NCBI GenBank assembly: GCA_937886715.1
Contig: CAKZZD010000016.1
Coordinates: forward strand, 124,001-188,000
Direction of reading: 5' to 3'
Length of the DNA: 64,000 nt
Source of the DNA: an uncultured Bacteroidales bacterium
GTDB lineage: Bacteria; Bacteroidota; Bacteroidia; Bacteroidales; P3
How positions within the stretch are numbered: position 1 is the first letter of the stretch; every line of letters starts with the position of its first letter. The notes beneath the pieces were generated by a model. It did not search any database, had not been told where the DNA came from, and was given only the letters and a program-made list of their open reading frames with translations. Shown piece by piece: positions 42,236 to 54,337 of the stretch. The translations under genes were made by a program, and so were the position numbers.

Positions 42236-42865
42236 ATTGCAAGACGCCAAGAGGCAGGCACGGATCCCACTTCGCCCCTCCAAGAGCCCGCGACACAGGC
42301 TCCGCGTGAGGAGGCTGCCTCTGTGCGTCCATCCGAACCCGTCGCCGCTGTGGCTGACGAGAAGCCCCCCTCCGACCTTCCCCCAGCCGCAGCCGAGGTG
42401 AAGAAGGCTGCGCCTCACGGCGCATTGCACGGCGGCCCGTCGTTGCTGGTGGGGTCGATATCGCTGAAGCCGTCCGAGCCCATCGTGGCCACACCCCACA
42501 TACAGGTCGAGGTGAAACCTCTCACGCAGGAGGACCTGGAGCGCTACTGGACCGAAGCAGGACTGGAACTGGGCATCAGCGACCTGCTCAGATGCGCCTC
42601 CGTGAAGCTCGGCGAGCAGAACCATACGTTCGAGGTGGTGGCGCAGACCACCTATTTCGACGACGAATTCAAGCCGTACAAGATGAACGTGCTCGAAAAG
42701 ATGCGCAAGCAGACAGGCATGCAGATGCTCGACTGCAAGGTGATCCCACTCTATATCAGCAAGGATGCCCTACCCTATTCCGCCGACGACAAATACAAGG
42801 CCATGTTCGAACACAACCACAAGATTGCCGACCTGGCCAAGATTTTCCCCAACATCGACATGTAG
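42236..42865 (+). CDS. dnaX: DnaX (tau) C-terminal part, same frame after the TAG
   Basis: 209 codons in exactly the frame of the upstream dnaX part. It starts with a Pro/Glu/Ala-rich linker (QEAGTDPTSPLQEPATQAPR), then from ~42500 the tau C-terminal domain (TQEDLERYWTEAGLELGISD, HTFEVVAQTTYFDDEF, ending NHKIADLAKIFPNIDM). The first possible alternative start codon is GTG at 42323. Joined to the upstream part the product would be 583 residues if TAG is read, a normal DnaX length. It ends with its own TAG, so TAG is a real stop in this organism. Confidence 0.75.
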   Translation: MARRQEAGTDPTSPLQEPATQAPREEAASVRPSEPVAAVADEKPPSDLPPAAAEVKKAAPHGALHGGPSLLVGSISLKPSEPIVATPHIQVEVKPLTQEDLERYWTEAGLELGISDLLRCASVKLGEQNHTFEVVAQTTYFDDEFKPYKMNVLEKMRKQTGMQMLDCKVIPLYISKDALPYSADDKYKAMFEHNHKIADLAKIFPNIDM

Positions 42866-42896
42866 GGCCACTGTCAACCGAAAAACTATTTTTTTA

Positions 42897-46747
<3,851 letters not shown>

Positions 46748-46749
<2 letters not shown>

Positions 46750-46788
46750 AAAAAGCGGCGGGTGCCCTTTTGCAAGGGCGCCCGCCGC
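46748..46788 (-). terminator. Intrinsic terminator of clpB
   Basis: Stem GCGGCGGGTGCCCTT (46755-46769) with its inverted copy 46774-46788 (one G-U pair), loop TTGC, followed on the minus strand by seven T (46754-46748). Those T bases overlap the TAA of the convergent PagL-like gene. It lies 21 bp beyond the clpB stop. Confidence 0.88.
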
Positions 46789-46809
46789 ATTCAAGATCGT
46801 TATGGAAGT

Positions 46810-49410
46810 TTATTTCTTGTCAGCCGGATTGTAGAAGACAAACTGGCCGTCGATCACATCGATGATGATAGTCTCATTGTTGTGGATCTTTCCTTCAAGC
46901 AGCTGACGGCTCATCTCGTTGAGAATTTCGCGCTGGATCACCCTCTTCACCGGGCGGGCACCCATAGCGGGATCGAAGCCCACTTCGGCCAGACGGTTGA
47001 CGGCTTCTTCTGTGGTGGAGATGGTGATGTCGTTCTGCTCAAGCATATGTGCCACGGCACGCATCTGGATGCGGACAATATCCTTTATCTGGCTCTGCGT
47101 CAGCGGCTGGAACATGATGATCTCGTCGATTCGGTTCAGGAATTCGGGACGGATTCTCTGTTTCAGCAGTTCCATCACAGCCTCCTTTGTCTCGTCAAGC
47201 TCGTACTGGGTAGGCATCGTGTGACCGTCCAGCTTCTCGCGGATGATGTCCGATCCCATGTTCGAGGTCATGATGATGATGGTGTTCTTGAAGTCGCACG
47301 TGCGGCCCTTGTTGTCGGTCAGACGGCCGTCCTCAAGCACCTGCAACAGGATGTTGAACACATCGGGGTGCGCCTTCTCGATCTCGTCGAACAGCACGAT
47401 GCTGTAGGGTTTGCGGCGCACAGCCTCGGTCAGCTGGCCACTCTCGTCGTAGCCCACATATCCCGGGGGCGCTCCGATGAGTCGACTGACGCTGTGGCGC
47501 TCCTGATATTCGCTCATATCTATACGCACCATCATATTTTCATCGTCGAACAACACCTCTGCCAGTGCCTTAGCCAACTCGGTCTTGCCGACGCCGGTGG
47601 TGCCCAGGAAGATGAAGCTTCCGATGGGGCGCTTGCCATCGCTCAAGCCTGCACGCGAGCGGCGCACAGCATTGGCAATCACGCTGATGGCCTCGTCCTG
47701 ACCCACCACACGCTTGTGCAGTTCGTCCTCGAGGTGCAGCAGCCGTTCACGCTCGCTCTGCAGCATACGGGTGACGGGGATGCCGGTCCACTTCGAGACC
47801 ACCTCGGCTATCTGCTCCGAATCCACCTCCTCGTTGATCAGCGCACCGGAGGCCTGCATCGCCTTGAGCTGGTTCTTCAAGTCCTGCACGCGCTTCTCCG
47901 ACTCTTTGATACGCCCGTAGCGCAACTCGGCCACCTTGCCGTAGTCGCCAGCACGTTCGGCCTGCTCAGCCTCAAACTTGTAGCTTTCGATATTTTTCAC
48001 TTCGGCCTGGATGGCCTCCACAATCTGCTTCTCATTCTGCCAGCGGGCCTTCATCTGGTCGCGTTCCACGCGCAACTCGCCCAGTTCCTTGTCCAGCTGC
48101 GCAATCTTGTCCTGGTCGTTCTCGCGCTTGATGGCTTCGCGCTCAATCTCAAGCTGGCGGATACGGCGCTCAATCTCGTCCAGTTCTTCCGGCACCGAGT
48201 CGATCTCCAGTCTCAACTTGGCGGCCGCCTCGTCGATCAGGTCGATAGCCTTGTCGGGCAGGAAACGGTCGGAAATGTAGCGGTGCGAAAGCTCGGCGGC
48301 GGCAATGATGGCCTCGTCCTTGATACGCACGCTGTGGTGCACCTCGTAGCGCTCCTTCAGTCCACGCAGGATCGAAATGGTGTCGGCCACCGACGGCTCG
48401 TCGATCAGCACGCTCTGGAAACGGCGCTCCAACGCCTTGTCTTTCTCGAAATATTTCTGGTACTCGGCAAGCGTGGTGGCACCGATGGCACGCAGCTCGC
48501 CTCTGGCCAGCGCAGGCTTCAGGATATTGGCGGCATCCATGGCGCCTTCGCCTCCGCCCGCACCCACCAGGGTGTGGATCTCGTCGATAAAGAGGATGAT
48601 TTCACCGTCGGCTTCGTTGATTTCGCGAATCACGCTCTTCAGCCTCTCCTCGAATTCGCCCTTGTATTTCGCACCGGCGATCAAGGCACCCATATCCAGA
48701 CTGTAGATGGTCTTGCTCTTCAGATTCTCGGCCACATCGCCACTCACGATACGCTGTGCCAGACCCTCGGCAATGGCCGTCTTGCCCACGCCGGGCTCGC
48801 CGATCAGGATGGGGTTGTTCTTCGTGCGGCGGCTCAATATCTGCAGCACACGGCGGATCTCTTCGTCACGTCCGATCACGGGGTCCAGCTTGCCGGCTTG
48901 TGCCAGCTGGTTCAGGTTCTTGGCATATTTGCCCAGGGCATTCATGGTCTGCTCTTGGTTCTGGCTGGTCACCTTGCTGCCCTTCCTCAGGTCGGCAATG
49001 GCCGCCAGCAGCGCCCGTTCGCTCACGCCGGCATCTTTCAGCAGCTGCGCCACACGGTCGCGGCCGCTGACCAGTCCCAGCAACAGGTGCTCGACGCTGA
49101 CAAACTCGTCGTTCATCTTCGTGGCCCGCTGCGAGGCCGCCACCAGCGCCTGGTTGGCGTCGTTCGACAGGTACACCTGTCCGCCGCTCACTCGCGGCTG
49201 TGCATTCAAAATCTCGTCCGTCTGCTGTGTCAACCTGGCGATGTTCACCTCCATCTTCTTCAGCAGGTAGGGCGTCACATTCTCGTCCTCGCTCAAGAGG
49301 CCCTTCAGCAGGTGGGCTGTCTCGATGGTCGGGTGCTGCCCGCCGATCGCAATCTCTTGCGCCTTCTGCACAGCCTCCTGCGCTTTGATTGTAAAATTGT
49401 TCAGGTTCAT
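46810..49410 (-). CDS. clpB: ATP-dependent disaggregase ClpB
   Basis: 866 residues. An N-terminal double Clp-N repeat (1-145), AAA-1 with Walker [16 protein letters not shown] and Walker [16 protein letters not shown], the long coiled-coil M domain (~400-530), AAA-2 with [16 protein letters not shown] and [15 protein letters not shown], and the C-terminal D2 small domain. No ClpP-binding IGF loop is evident, so it is ClpB and not ClpA/C. With DnaK it rescues aggregated proteins after heat shock. No consensus promoter is visible upstream; a special heat-shock promoter is possible. Confidence 0.97.
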   Translation of the reverse strand: MNLNNFTIKAQEAVQKAQEIAIGGQHPTIETAHLLKGLLSEDENVTPYLLKKMEVNIARLTQQTDEILNAQPRVSGGQVYLSNDANQALVAASQRATKMNDEFVSVEHLLLGLVSGRDRVAQLLKDAGVSERALLAAIADLRKGSKVTSQNQEQTMNALGKYAKNLNQLAQAGKLDPVIGRDEEIRRVLQILSRRTKNNPILIGEPGVGKTAIAEGLAQRIVSGDVAENLKSKTIYSLDMGALIAGAKYKGEFEERLKSVIREINEADGEIILFIDEIHTLVGAGGGEGAMDAANILKPALARGELRAIGATTLAEYQKYFEKDKALERRFQSVLIDEPSVADTISILRGLKERYEVHHSVRIKDEAIIAAAELSHRYISDRFLPDKAIDLIDEAAAKLRLEIDSVPEELDEIERRIRQLEIEREAIKRENDQDKIAQLDKELGELRVERDQMKARWQNEKQIVEAIQAEVKNIESYKFEAEQAERAGDYGKVAELRYGRIKESEKRVQDLKNQLKAMQASGALINEEVDSEQIAEVVSKWTGIPVTRMLQSERERLLHLEDELHKRVVGQDEAISVIANAVRRSRAGLSDGKRPIGSFIFLGTTGVGKTELAKALAEVLFDDENMMVRIDMSEYQERHSVSRLIGAPPGYVGYDESGQLTEAVRRKPYSIVLFDEIEKAHPDVFNILLQVLEDGRLTDNKGRTCDFKNTIIIMTSNMGSDIIREKLDGHTMPTQYELDETKEAVMELLKQRIRPEFLNRIDEIIMFQPLTQSQIKDIVRIQMRAVAHMLEQNDITISTTEEAVNRLAEVGFDPAMGARPVKRVIQREILNEMSRQLLEGKIHNNETIIIDVIDGQFVFYNPADKK

Positions 49411-49602
49411 ATTGGCTTGGTTTTTATTGTTTTCATCTGCGATGTTTACACCTCAGAGCCTGACAATAAGCATACCAAACCGCCCCGTTCTGCCAAAATG
49501 GCAGTCGCCCTGTCAGTCCCCGCACCTCCCCATCCACCAAACCCATCCCCCCCCGCACATTCTTTTACACAACTCCCTGACTTCCACATAGCAACACCCA
49601 AC

Positions 49603-49648
49603 CAACTCCTACCCATCTCCTACTATGATAGGAGATGGGTAGGAGTTG
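49603..49648. repeat. Family B palindromic repeat (perfect 20-bp arms)
   Basis: Arms 49603-49622 and 49629-49648 are perfect inverted copies (20 of 20) around a CTATGA loop. The unit is CTCCTACCCATCTCCTA. It is followed by GGTATTGA and CAGCGGTTT, which also follow the copy at 40830-40920, so the repeat extends beyond the palindrome. It lies between clpB and the nitroreductase stop. The remaining 289-bp spacer shows nothing else. Confidence 0.88.
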
Positions 49649-49699
49649 ATAAGGCGATGGTATTGACGGACAGCGGTTTATGCAGGGCGAAAAAAGGGT

Positions 49700-50371
49700 C
49701 TATGCCCAGCGCACCGGCTCGGGTGCGGCGCCGAGCTCGAAATGGCATTTGGCAATGCCAAGGTCGATCTTCAGGTAGGAGCCCATCAGGGCAAATTTGG
49801 TTCGTGCTGCCACACGGCCGTCGGGCAACAGTTCGAACTCGAATTTCTGCATGTTCATGGCCGTCGGCGCCAGCAGCGCCGCATCGAGGCCGCGACGGAA
49901 CCACTCCGGCATCTCGCCGGAAAGCTTGCAGAAATCACCGACAGGCTTCATCGGGTGCTGCACACCCTGATTGGCGCCATAGCCGAGGGCTATCACGCCA
50001 TGCATTGTTTCGCCGTCGGCAATGGTGTAGCGGCCAGGCTGCTTCTTGAAGGTGAGGCCTACCCAGCAGCTGTTGAGTCCCATGGCTTGTGCCTGCAGCA
50101 CGATGTGCTCGGTGCGGTAGCCCAACAGCTCGTCGTCGCCTTTTCGGCAGACCAGGACGATGTAATTAGCCACACCGCTGAATTTGCCGTACTTGGCCAG
50201 TCCGTGGCTGAAGGCTTCCGGTTCGTCGGTGACGAGTTGCAGGTGCAGCCTGCCGTCGGCATTGGCATCGGCAATGGCCTCCTGCAGGAGGTGGATCTTT
50301 TCGCTCTCAATGGGCTGATCCGTGTACTGGCGCACCGAATGGCGCGCGACGATGGCATCTTGAAGGGTCAT
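49700..50371 (-). CDS. Nitroreductase family protein
   Basis: 223 residues from the ATG at 50371 (MTLQDAIVARHSVRQYTDQPIESEKI); the longer frame upstream overlaps the C69 gene and is a shadow. FMN-binding nitroreductase features are RHSVRQYTDQPI at the N-terminus, QAQAMGLNSCWVGLTF in the middle and a C-terminal ALLAPTAMNMQKFEFEL. It probably reduces nitro or enone compounds with NAD(P)H; the substrate is unknown. It lies 47 bp after the C69 peptidase stop on the same strand. Confidence 0.85.
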   Translation of the reverse strand: MTLQDAIVARHSVRQYTDQPIESEKIHLLQEAIADANADGRLHLQLVTDEPEAFSHGLAKYGKFSGVANYIVLVCRKGDDELLGYRTEHIVLQAQAMGLNSCWVGLTFKKQPGRYTIADGETMHGVIALGYGANQGVQHPMKPVGDFCKLSGEMPEWFRRGLDAALLAPTAMNMQKFEFELLPDGRVAARTKFALMGSYLKIDLGIAKCHFELGAAPEPVRWA

Positions 50372-50418
50372 GATTCGATAATATTCAAATGATACAATAT
50401 ATTCTGTAACAGACGGCA

Positions 50419-52113
50419 TCAACGCTCGCGGCGTTCGATCACTTCGCGCAACTTGTAGCGGTCGCCGGTGGCGGCGGGAATGGCATCGATGAAAGGCTGG
50501 CCGTAGCCGGGCGTATCGTAGCCCCAACGCATGAAGTTGCCCTCGGCGTCGACGCGGCGCACCACTTGGTCGTTATATTTCACAATCAGATATTTGGCGA
50601 GTCTGTCCCAGCGTTTCATCATGCGATCGGCATAATGGATGCTTTTGCGGTTGAGATGGTCGCGACGGTCGTCGGGGGTCATATTGGCCACAGCCGCCAA
50701 CACGCTGTCCTGGTCAGCGATGTAGTATTCCTCCAGCTCGCGCTGAGCCTGCCGCAGGTCGCCGATCATCATCGAATAGCGCGGATAGACCATATTGGCC
50801 ACCCAGTTGTTCATCCAGAAGGCCGATTCGAAGCTGAACTCGTTGCGGGGATTGTTCTCCGGACGGAAGCAGTCGGGCACCTGGGTGATACAGCAATATA
50901 GGGGCACATAGGCCACCATGTCGGCATCGTCGCAATTGAACCAGGTGACGCCGCCCACGTCGTCGGGCAGCCACGAGCGCATCTGGCACACCATGGTGAA
51001 ACCGCTCTGCTGCGTGGCGATGGGGCGCTCGCGGAAGAGGTCGGTGCCGTCGCTGGTGCGGTAGTGCATCGGCAAGGGGCGTATGGGCATCTGCCACGGG
51101 CCGGCGGAAGCGTCGGCGGTCATGTCGAGCGGCGTGCCTTCGAAATGGTCGCGCATGTCGGCCATCAGGTCGCTGAGGGTCAGGGGTTTCTCGGGTTTCA
51201 CCCAGAGAGGAAGGTGGTCGCACTTGTCGAACTCGCCGTTGATATACGGCAGATACTGGTCCATGTCCGAGCGATGGTGGCGGAAGAAACTCCACACGCG
51301 GGCGTCGGCATAGCGGACATTCTCGAAGTCGATGGGACAGTAGGCATCGCGGAAGGAGAAGTCCTCGTCCTTGCCGGAGAAGAAGCCTTGCTCGCGGGCG
51401 AAAGAGATGACGTCGGCGGCGTAGACGCATTCCACTTCGGGACGGGCAATCCAACCGAGGTTCTTGCTGCTGATGCTTTTGAACGAGCGTTTCTTCTCCA
51501 AGGGGAACTGGCGTATGCGGCTCAGGTTGGCATGGGCGCAGATGCAATCGTCGGGGATGCGCAACGCCACCCACACGGCGCCTTTATGGCCGGGCCCCTT
51601 GCCAATGATTTCCATAATCCAGGCCTCGTCGGGGTCGCACACGGTGATGCTCTCGCCGGTGCTGTTATATCCGTATTGTTCCACCAGCTCGGCCATACAT
51701 CGGATGGCCGAGCGCGCTGTGGCAGAACGTTGCAGGGCAAGCCGCATGAGGCTGAAATAGTCGAGCAACCCATCGCGGTTCTGCAGCTCCAGGCGTCCGT
51801 CGAAGGTGCTTTCCACAATGGTCACCTGCCGCTCGTTCATCATGCCCACCACGCCCATCGTGTAGTCCACCTGCTCCACAAACTGGCCCTCGTGCGAGGG
51901 TCCCCAGCCGTGGATGGCGATTTTCTCGCCGGCAGCGTGGCGACCGGCAGGCGAATGGAACAGCGAGCCCGAGAAACCGAAGCCGTCGCAGTTGTATGTG
52001 CACATCACACTACCGTCGGCCGAAGCCTTCTTACCCACAATCAGGTTGGTGCAGGCCCCGGCCTGCCAGCCGATGGCCACCACGGCCAGCAACGTCGTCA
52101 GTATCTTTTTCAT
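50419..52113 (-). CDS. C69 family dipeptidase
   Basis: 564 residues. Signal peptide MKKILTTLLAVVAIGWQAGA followed directly by C21 (CTNLIVGKKASADGSVM), the N-terminal nucleophile cysteine of peptidase family C69 exposed on cleavage. Further family blocks are GVVGMMNERQVTIVESTFDGR, CMAELVEQYGYNSTGESITVCDPDEAWIMEIIGKGPGHKGAVWVALRIPDD and ICAHANLSRI. It probably cleaves dipeptides in the periplasm. It overlaps the upstream MBL-fold gene by 4 bp. Confidence 0.92.
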   Translation of the reverse strand: MKKILTTLLAVVAIGWQAGACTNLIVGKKASADGSVMCTYNCDGFGFSGSLFHSPAGRHAAGEKIAIHGWGPSHEGQFVEQVDYTMGVVGMMNERQVTIVESTFDGRLELQNRDGLLDYFSLMRLALQRSATARSAIRCMAELVEQYGYNSTGESITVCDPDEAWIMEIIGKGPGHKGAVWVALRIPDDCICAHANLSRIRQFPLEKKRSFKSISSKNLGWIARPEVECVYAADVISFAREQGFFSGKDEDFSFRDAYCPIDFENVRYADARVWSFFRHHRSDMDQYLPYINGEFDKCDHLPLWVKPEKPLTLSDLMADMRDHFEGTPLDMTADASAGPWQMPIRPLPMHYRTSDGTDLFRERPIATQQSGFTMVCQMRSWLPDDVGGVTWFNCDDADMVAYVPLYCCITQVPDCFRPENNPRNEFSFESAFWMNNWVANMVYPRYSMMIGDLRQAQRELEEYYIADQDSVLAAVANMTPDDRRDHLNRKSIHYADRMMKRWDRLAKYLIVKYNDQVVRRVDAEGNFMRWGYDTPGYGQPFIDAIPAATGDRYKLREVIERRER

Positions 52114-52988
52114 AATTCAATAAAACGTTCGTAGCAATGGGCACCACAGAGATATCGGCCGCTGCGGCGGGCCAGGTCGTAGATGCGTTTGCGCACCTCG
52201 ACGGCGGCGGCAGGGTCGGCATCATAGCGGGCACAGAAATCCGGATGTTCCAACTGGAGATCCTGGGCATGCAGCAGGTCGCCGACAATGAGGCATGGAC
52301 CCACCACATAGACGGTGTGGCCGGGCGTGTGGCCGGGCAGCACCATGGTGCGCACAAGGCCGTAGCAGATGGTGTCGCCGTCGGCGAAGGTCTTCACCCG
52401 CTCGCCGTAGGCCGCCATCATCTGCTGCCAGCGCTCGTCGGCCCGGGCAGACGCCAACTCCTTGTCGGAGAGGTACAGGTCGGCATTTGTGAAGGTGACG
52501 TTGCCCTCTTCGTCGAGGAGCCATCCCAGGTGGTCGAAATGCAGATGCGTGAGGCATACGGCTTCGACGGCAGTGGATTCGACACCCTTTTCGCGCATGC
52601 GTTCCAGGAGTTTGCCACCCGCCTGCGGACCGATGCCGGCATCGAAGAGGATTGTGTGCGTCAGCGAATCGCCGTTGCCGCTGTTGCCCTGCACCAGATA
52701 CACATTGAAGGCCGAGGCAAAGGCCGTCTGGCCTGAATCGACCAGCGCCCCGAGCAGGGCATCGTCGTACGAGCCGCGGAACAGGTCCACAGCCTGCTCG
52801 CCCTCGCGGTCCTGGATGCCGTAGATCTTCACGAAACTGTTCGCGTTGCTTTCCTCCACACCGCTCCACCATTCCTGTGCCGTCTCGACCGTGTCGGGCG
52901 CTACGCTGTTGTGGCCACCGCCACAGGCCACCATCGCAAGGGCGATGAGGGGCGCCGCCAAAAGATGCATTTTTGCCATATTCTTCAT
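52110..52988 (-). CDS. Metallo-beta-lactamase fold lipoprotein
   Basis: 292 residues. Signal peptide with lipobox MVAC near residue 21 (LAAPLIALAMVAC). The metal-binding motif is HLHFDHLGW (HxHxDH; ~148-156), a second ligand lies in LPGHTPGHTVYV and a further histidine in CGAHC. It is close to the AHL-lactonase/quorum-quenching-like MBL group in layout (FDAGIGPQAGG), but the substrate is unknown. Its start overlaps the MmcQ/YjbR-like gene by 4 bp and its stop overlaps the C69 gene by 4 bp. Confidence 0.88.
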   Translation of the reverse strand: MKNMAKMHLLAAPLIALAMVACGGGHNSVAPDTVETAQEWWSGVEESNANSFVKIYGIQDREGEQAVDLFRGSYDDALLGALVDSGQTAFASAFNVYLVQGNSGNGDSLTHTILFDAGIGPQAGGKLLERMREKGVESTAVEAVCLTHLHFDHLGWLLDEEGNVTFTNADLYLSDKELASARADERWQQMMAAYGERVKTFADGDTICYGLVRTMVLPGHTPGHTVYVVGPCLIVGDLLHAQDLQLEHPDFCARYDADPAAAVEVRKRIYDLARRSGRYLCGAHCYERFIEL

Positions 52989-53356
52989 TTTAAGGGTCTC
53001 TTTTTATGGTGAGTATATTGTTGTTTCACAATCGTGTAGGAATTGGCCACCAATTGTTCCATCAGGCTTTCGCCGGCCAGCTGCGGCACGATGCCAATCC
53101 AGTGGCGGGGGCTCATGTTGTAGGGGTTGCCGACAGCCTCATGGCGATCCTTCAGCTCGCTGATGCGTTCGGGCTGGCATTTGACGTTGACCACCCCGAA
53201 ACTGTCGACGTCGAAATAGCAGAACATGTGTCCGCAGACATAGAAGGCCAGCACGCCGTTGGCCGCCTTGAAGGCCTGGAAGGGCATCTTCTCTTCCACG
53301 TCGCTGCCAAGCGAGAGGCAGTAGGAGCGCAAATCCTCGACGTTCATTGCCATCAT
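52985..53356 (-). CDS. MmcQ/YjbR family protein
   Basis: 123 residues from the ATG at 53356, which gives a 4-bp overlap with the esterase stop; the long open frame upstream lies inside the esterase and is a shadow. Family blocks are VEDLRSYCLSLGSDVEEKMPFQ, VLAFYVCGHMFCYFDVD, VNVKCQPERISELKDRHEAV and YNMSPRHWIGIV. YjbR has a CyaY-like fold and a suggested DNA-binding role that is not firmly proven. Confidence 0.88.
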   Translation of the reverse strand: MMAMNVEDLRSYCLSLGSDVEEKMPFQAFKAANGVLAFYVCGHMFCYFDVDSFGVVNVKCQPERISELKDRHEAVGNPYNMSPRHWIGIVPQLAGESLMEQLVANSYTIVKQQYTHHKKRPLK

Positions 53357-54057
53357 TCTGTTGTGTGTTTCAGGCACCAGGAGAAAGCGCGCGCCATACG
53401 GCCGGCAGGATCGGCAAAATGGCCACCCTGCTCCCAATGCAGCATTGTCCGGCCGTCGCCCAACTGCCGCACGAGGCGGTCGTGCTCGTCGCGGATGCGT
53501 TCGCCCACACGGGCCATGATCTTGTTGCGGCTGCGCTCTTCGCGGTCGCCGAGGCTGAGGTAGACCTGCCTGGCCAACATCGGATGCGTGGCGGCATACT
53601 CCGGCCAGTTGCCGGCCCACAGCGACGGCGAGCCCGCTGCCACAGCCGCGAAACGGTCGGTCTGGCAGGCGGCCCACAGCGAAAACAGTCCGCCAAGCGA
53701 ATAGCCACCCAGCACGACAGGCACCGCAGGCTGGCAGGCGCGCTGCCCGTTCCACCAGGGCATCAGATTATCGACGATGAAGCGCAGGGTGTCACCTGCC
53801 CCGCTGCCCACCTCTGGACGGCGGCTAATCGCAGGCTCGGCCCACGGCATCAGCTCCAGCTCCCAGTCGGCAATCGGCACCGCCACCATGACAAACCCCA
53901 CGTCAGAAACGGCAATCTGCTCCACCTCGCTTTCCAACTCGCCCGCCTGCTGCCCGCTGACGACCTGCACCAGCAGCGCACGCGCGTCGCCGCTCTGGAA
54001 CACGCGGCACTCGCGGCCGCCGATTATGCTCACGTTCATCGTCATGACGTCTGCCAT
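53353..54057 (-). CDS. Esterase-like alpha/beta hydrolase
   Basis: 234 residues from the ATG at 54057. The nucleophile elbow is GGYSLGGLFSLWAA, with FRAAVAAGSPSLWA-like sequence after it (DRFAAVAAGSPSLWAGNWPEYA) and a C-terminal catalytic His in WEQGGHF, as in the Fes/IroD-type esterase group. No signal peptide. An ATG at 54072 is open, but the -7 element at 54070-54077 overlaps it; starts at 54057, 54045 or 54039 are all possible. It is the first gene of a four-gene set joined by 4-bp overlaps. Confidence 0.75.
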   Translation of the reverse strand: MADVMTMNVSIIGGRECRVFQSGDARALLVQVVSGQQAGELESEVEQIAVSDVGFVMVAVPIADWELELMPWAEPAISRRPEVGSGAGDTLRFIVDNLMPWWNGQRACQPAVPVVLGGYSLGGLFSLWAACQTDRFAAVAAGSPSLWAGNWPEYAATHPMLARQVYLSLGDREERSRNKIMARVGERIRDEHDRLVRQLGDGRTMLHWEQGGHFADPAGRMARAFSWCLKHTTE

Positions 54058-54069
54058 TTTTTTCCAGTG

Positions 54070-54101
54070 CAAAGATACGTCAAAAAAACCGACCGGCCAA
54101 A
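54070..54101 (-). promoter_or_regulatory. Bacteroidota-type promoter of the esterase operon
   Basis: Minus strand: TTTG at 54101-54098, a 20-base spacer, then TATCTTTG at 54077-54070. It overlaps the most upstream possible ATG (54072) and so argues for a start further in. Confidence 0.7.
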
Positions 54102-54150
54102 AAAAACATCCCCCACATGTCCCGACTCTCCCCTACGGATGGACGATTGT

Positions 54151-54221
54151 TGTACGTCTGTTGTACGTCTGTTGTACGAAAAATTTTCGTACAACAGTCG
54201 TACAACAAGCATACATCAGAC
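54151..54221. repeat. Family A palindromic repeat (three units on the left arm)
   Basis: Arms 54161-54182 and 54184-54205 match inversely at 21 of 22 positions around a single base. The left arm is preceded by a further TGTACGTCTG unit, giving three direct copies; on the right a diverged partner (CATACATCAGACG) follows. The centre is GAAAATTTTC-like. It lies between the divergent esterase operon and the glutamate-semialdehyde dehydrogenase gene. Confidence 0.88.
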
Positions 54222-54298
54222 GTGCAAAACACGGACAGCTCCGGCACAAGGTGACAAGATGTTCATATTTTTTTTCGCAGGGTATAAAAAATAAGTTG

Positions 54299-54306
54299 TA
54301 TATTTG
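54299..54306 (+). promoter_or_regulatory. Candidate -7 element upstream of the P5C dehydrogenase gene
   Basis: TATATTTG followed by C, 32 bp upstream of the ATG at 54338. The -33 region shows only TTTCG near 54273-54277, so this is a partial match. Confidence 0.45.
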
Positions 54307-54337
54307 CATCCAAAATCACACATCAAAAAACAATATT

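Noticed and set aside
42200..42325. Programmed frameshift in dnaX as in E. coli
   Set aside because: The downstream part is in the same frame as the upstream part, so no frame change is needed; no A-rich slippery heptamer or strong following hairpin is seen at the junction.
41114..42865. TAG recoded as glutamine in this organism
   Set aside because: Normal-length genes here end in TAG, including the dnaX C-terminal part itself (42863) and xerD (61708), so TAG is used as a stop.
46762..50049. A 1095-codon open frame on the plus strand opposite clpB
   Set aside because: It mirrors clpB, whose GC-rich third positions suppress stop codons on the opposite strand; its sequence has no domain and crosses the family B palindrome and two gene ends. 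Similar long antisense frames opposite topB (19383-21578), ligA (43328-45550), leuS and pruA were rejected for the same reason.
54151..54221. CRISPR array from the repeated TTGTACG units
   Set aside because: Units are about 11 bp, directly adjacent and arranged as inverted arms around a centre; there are no spacers and no cas genes nearby.
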